From Mermis nigrescens (taxonomy: Eukaryota > Nematoda > Enoplea > Mermithida > Mermithidae), in NCBI GenBank assembly GCA_036768485.1, contig JAVLUZ010000340.1, positions 7,331,802 to 7,395,801 on the forward strand: a stretch of DNA of 64,000 nt, read 5' to 3'. The notes below the pieces were generated by a model. That model was given only the letters and a program-made list of their open reading frames with translations. It did not search any database and was not told the DNA's origin. Both the position numbers and the translations under genes were made by a program. Position 1 is the stretch's first letter. Every line of letters starts with the position of its first letter. Positions 63,622-64,000 of this stretch are shown one piece after another.

Positions 63622-64000
63622 AACATCTCGAATATTTTTGAACCAGAAGTTATTTAGTATATTTTCGCCATTTTATACCGTTTCTAGATTTTTTCACCTT
63701 CAGTGACCTCAGAGTCGCCGAAAATTAGCGAAGTTTCCTTCAATTAGCAGTTTAGAACATATTTGGTACCGCGGCACGTGTTAATTTATTGATTTTCTGA
63801 TTTTTATTTATTTATTAGACTAGAAAATCTTTTTTTCCGGACTACAATTAAGTATAGTATCCTTGAATTAGTATGTTTTCGGTAGCTGTTATTTTTAAGC
63901 CCGAGTTTATTTACTATTTGTTTCGTATTTTATACTTTTTTGTTGCTATCTCTAGATTTTTCATGTCCAATAACGTGACATGAAAAATTGACGCATTATT
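63622..64000. other. Sequence after the Listerin-like exon
   Basis: AT-rich. There is no further coding match in 63622-64000; the phrase tttttcacctt/tctagattttt recurs twice. It could be intron or 3' flank. Confidence 0.4.

Overview
This is invertebrate-animal nuclear DNA, AT-rich and gene-poor, made mostly of transposable elements nested inside one another. The evidence is eukaryotic splice signals, an F-box gene, an exon resembling the ubiquitin ligase Listerin, many hAT-type elements with 8-bp target-site duplications (TSDs), Ty3/gypsy retroelements and a Helitron-like element. I cannot place it more closely than an invertebrate metazoan, perhaps ecdysozoan. Similarities and family calls are by eye from reading the sequence; no database search was run.

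Left part (1-13.7 kb). A ~152-bp tandem array is followed by a truncated, decayed Ty3/gypsy copy (about 470-5150; gag, protease, RT and RNase H, no integrase). Next is a cluster of ~250-bp hAT-type MITEs that sit inside each other or share target sites (5.3-7.2 kb). Then comes a complete 3.87-kb Helitron-like element (7592-11456) and another MITE cluster (11.9-12.9 kb).

Middle (13.7-33 kb). A broken F-box/leucine-rich gene lies on the minus strand (13769-15398). Around it are foldback repeats rich in TGTACA and GGCGCTTTGCGCC motifs, a possible tiny two-exon gene (19573-19844), and several non-autonomous hAT-like elements whose ends and TSDs can be read exactly (22510-23592, 24145-25322 with 24229-24419 inside, 27408-30889).

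Nest (33-58 kb). An outer hAT-type element (33399-57336, TSD GTCGGGTG) contains an inner hAT element (33766-55551) with split transposase remnants. The inner element contains a 14.3-kb Ty3/gypsy retroelement on the minus strand (34685-48939, LTRs about 1.05 kb, TSD CAAG) and the second Helitron-like copy (49250-53118), which landed in a TA microsatellite. The outer hAT itself split a small TIR element that carries a tRNA-like sequence, and a pair of ~0.54-kb direct repeats flanks the whole nest.

The most unusual content is in the 14.3-kb retroelement. Between integrase and the 3' LTR it carries about 5 kb of extra coding-like sequence. Part of this reads as a DEDD-type 3'-5' exonuclease domain, now broken by frameshifts, followed by a long Ser/Pro/Ala-rich segment and an Arg/Gln-rich segment. 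I read it as a captured gene or an unusual third ORF.

Right part (58-64 kb). This holds a TIR element with GCCGAC tandem repeats, one more MITE, a broken mariner-like transposase and, at the edge, the Listerin-like exon.
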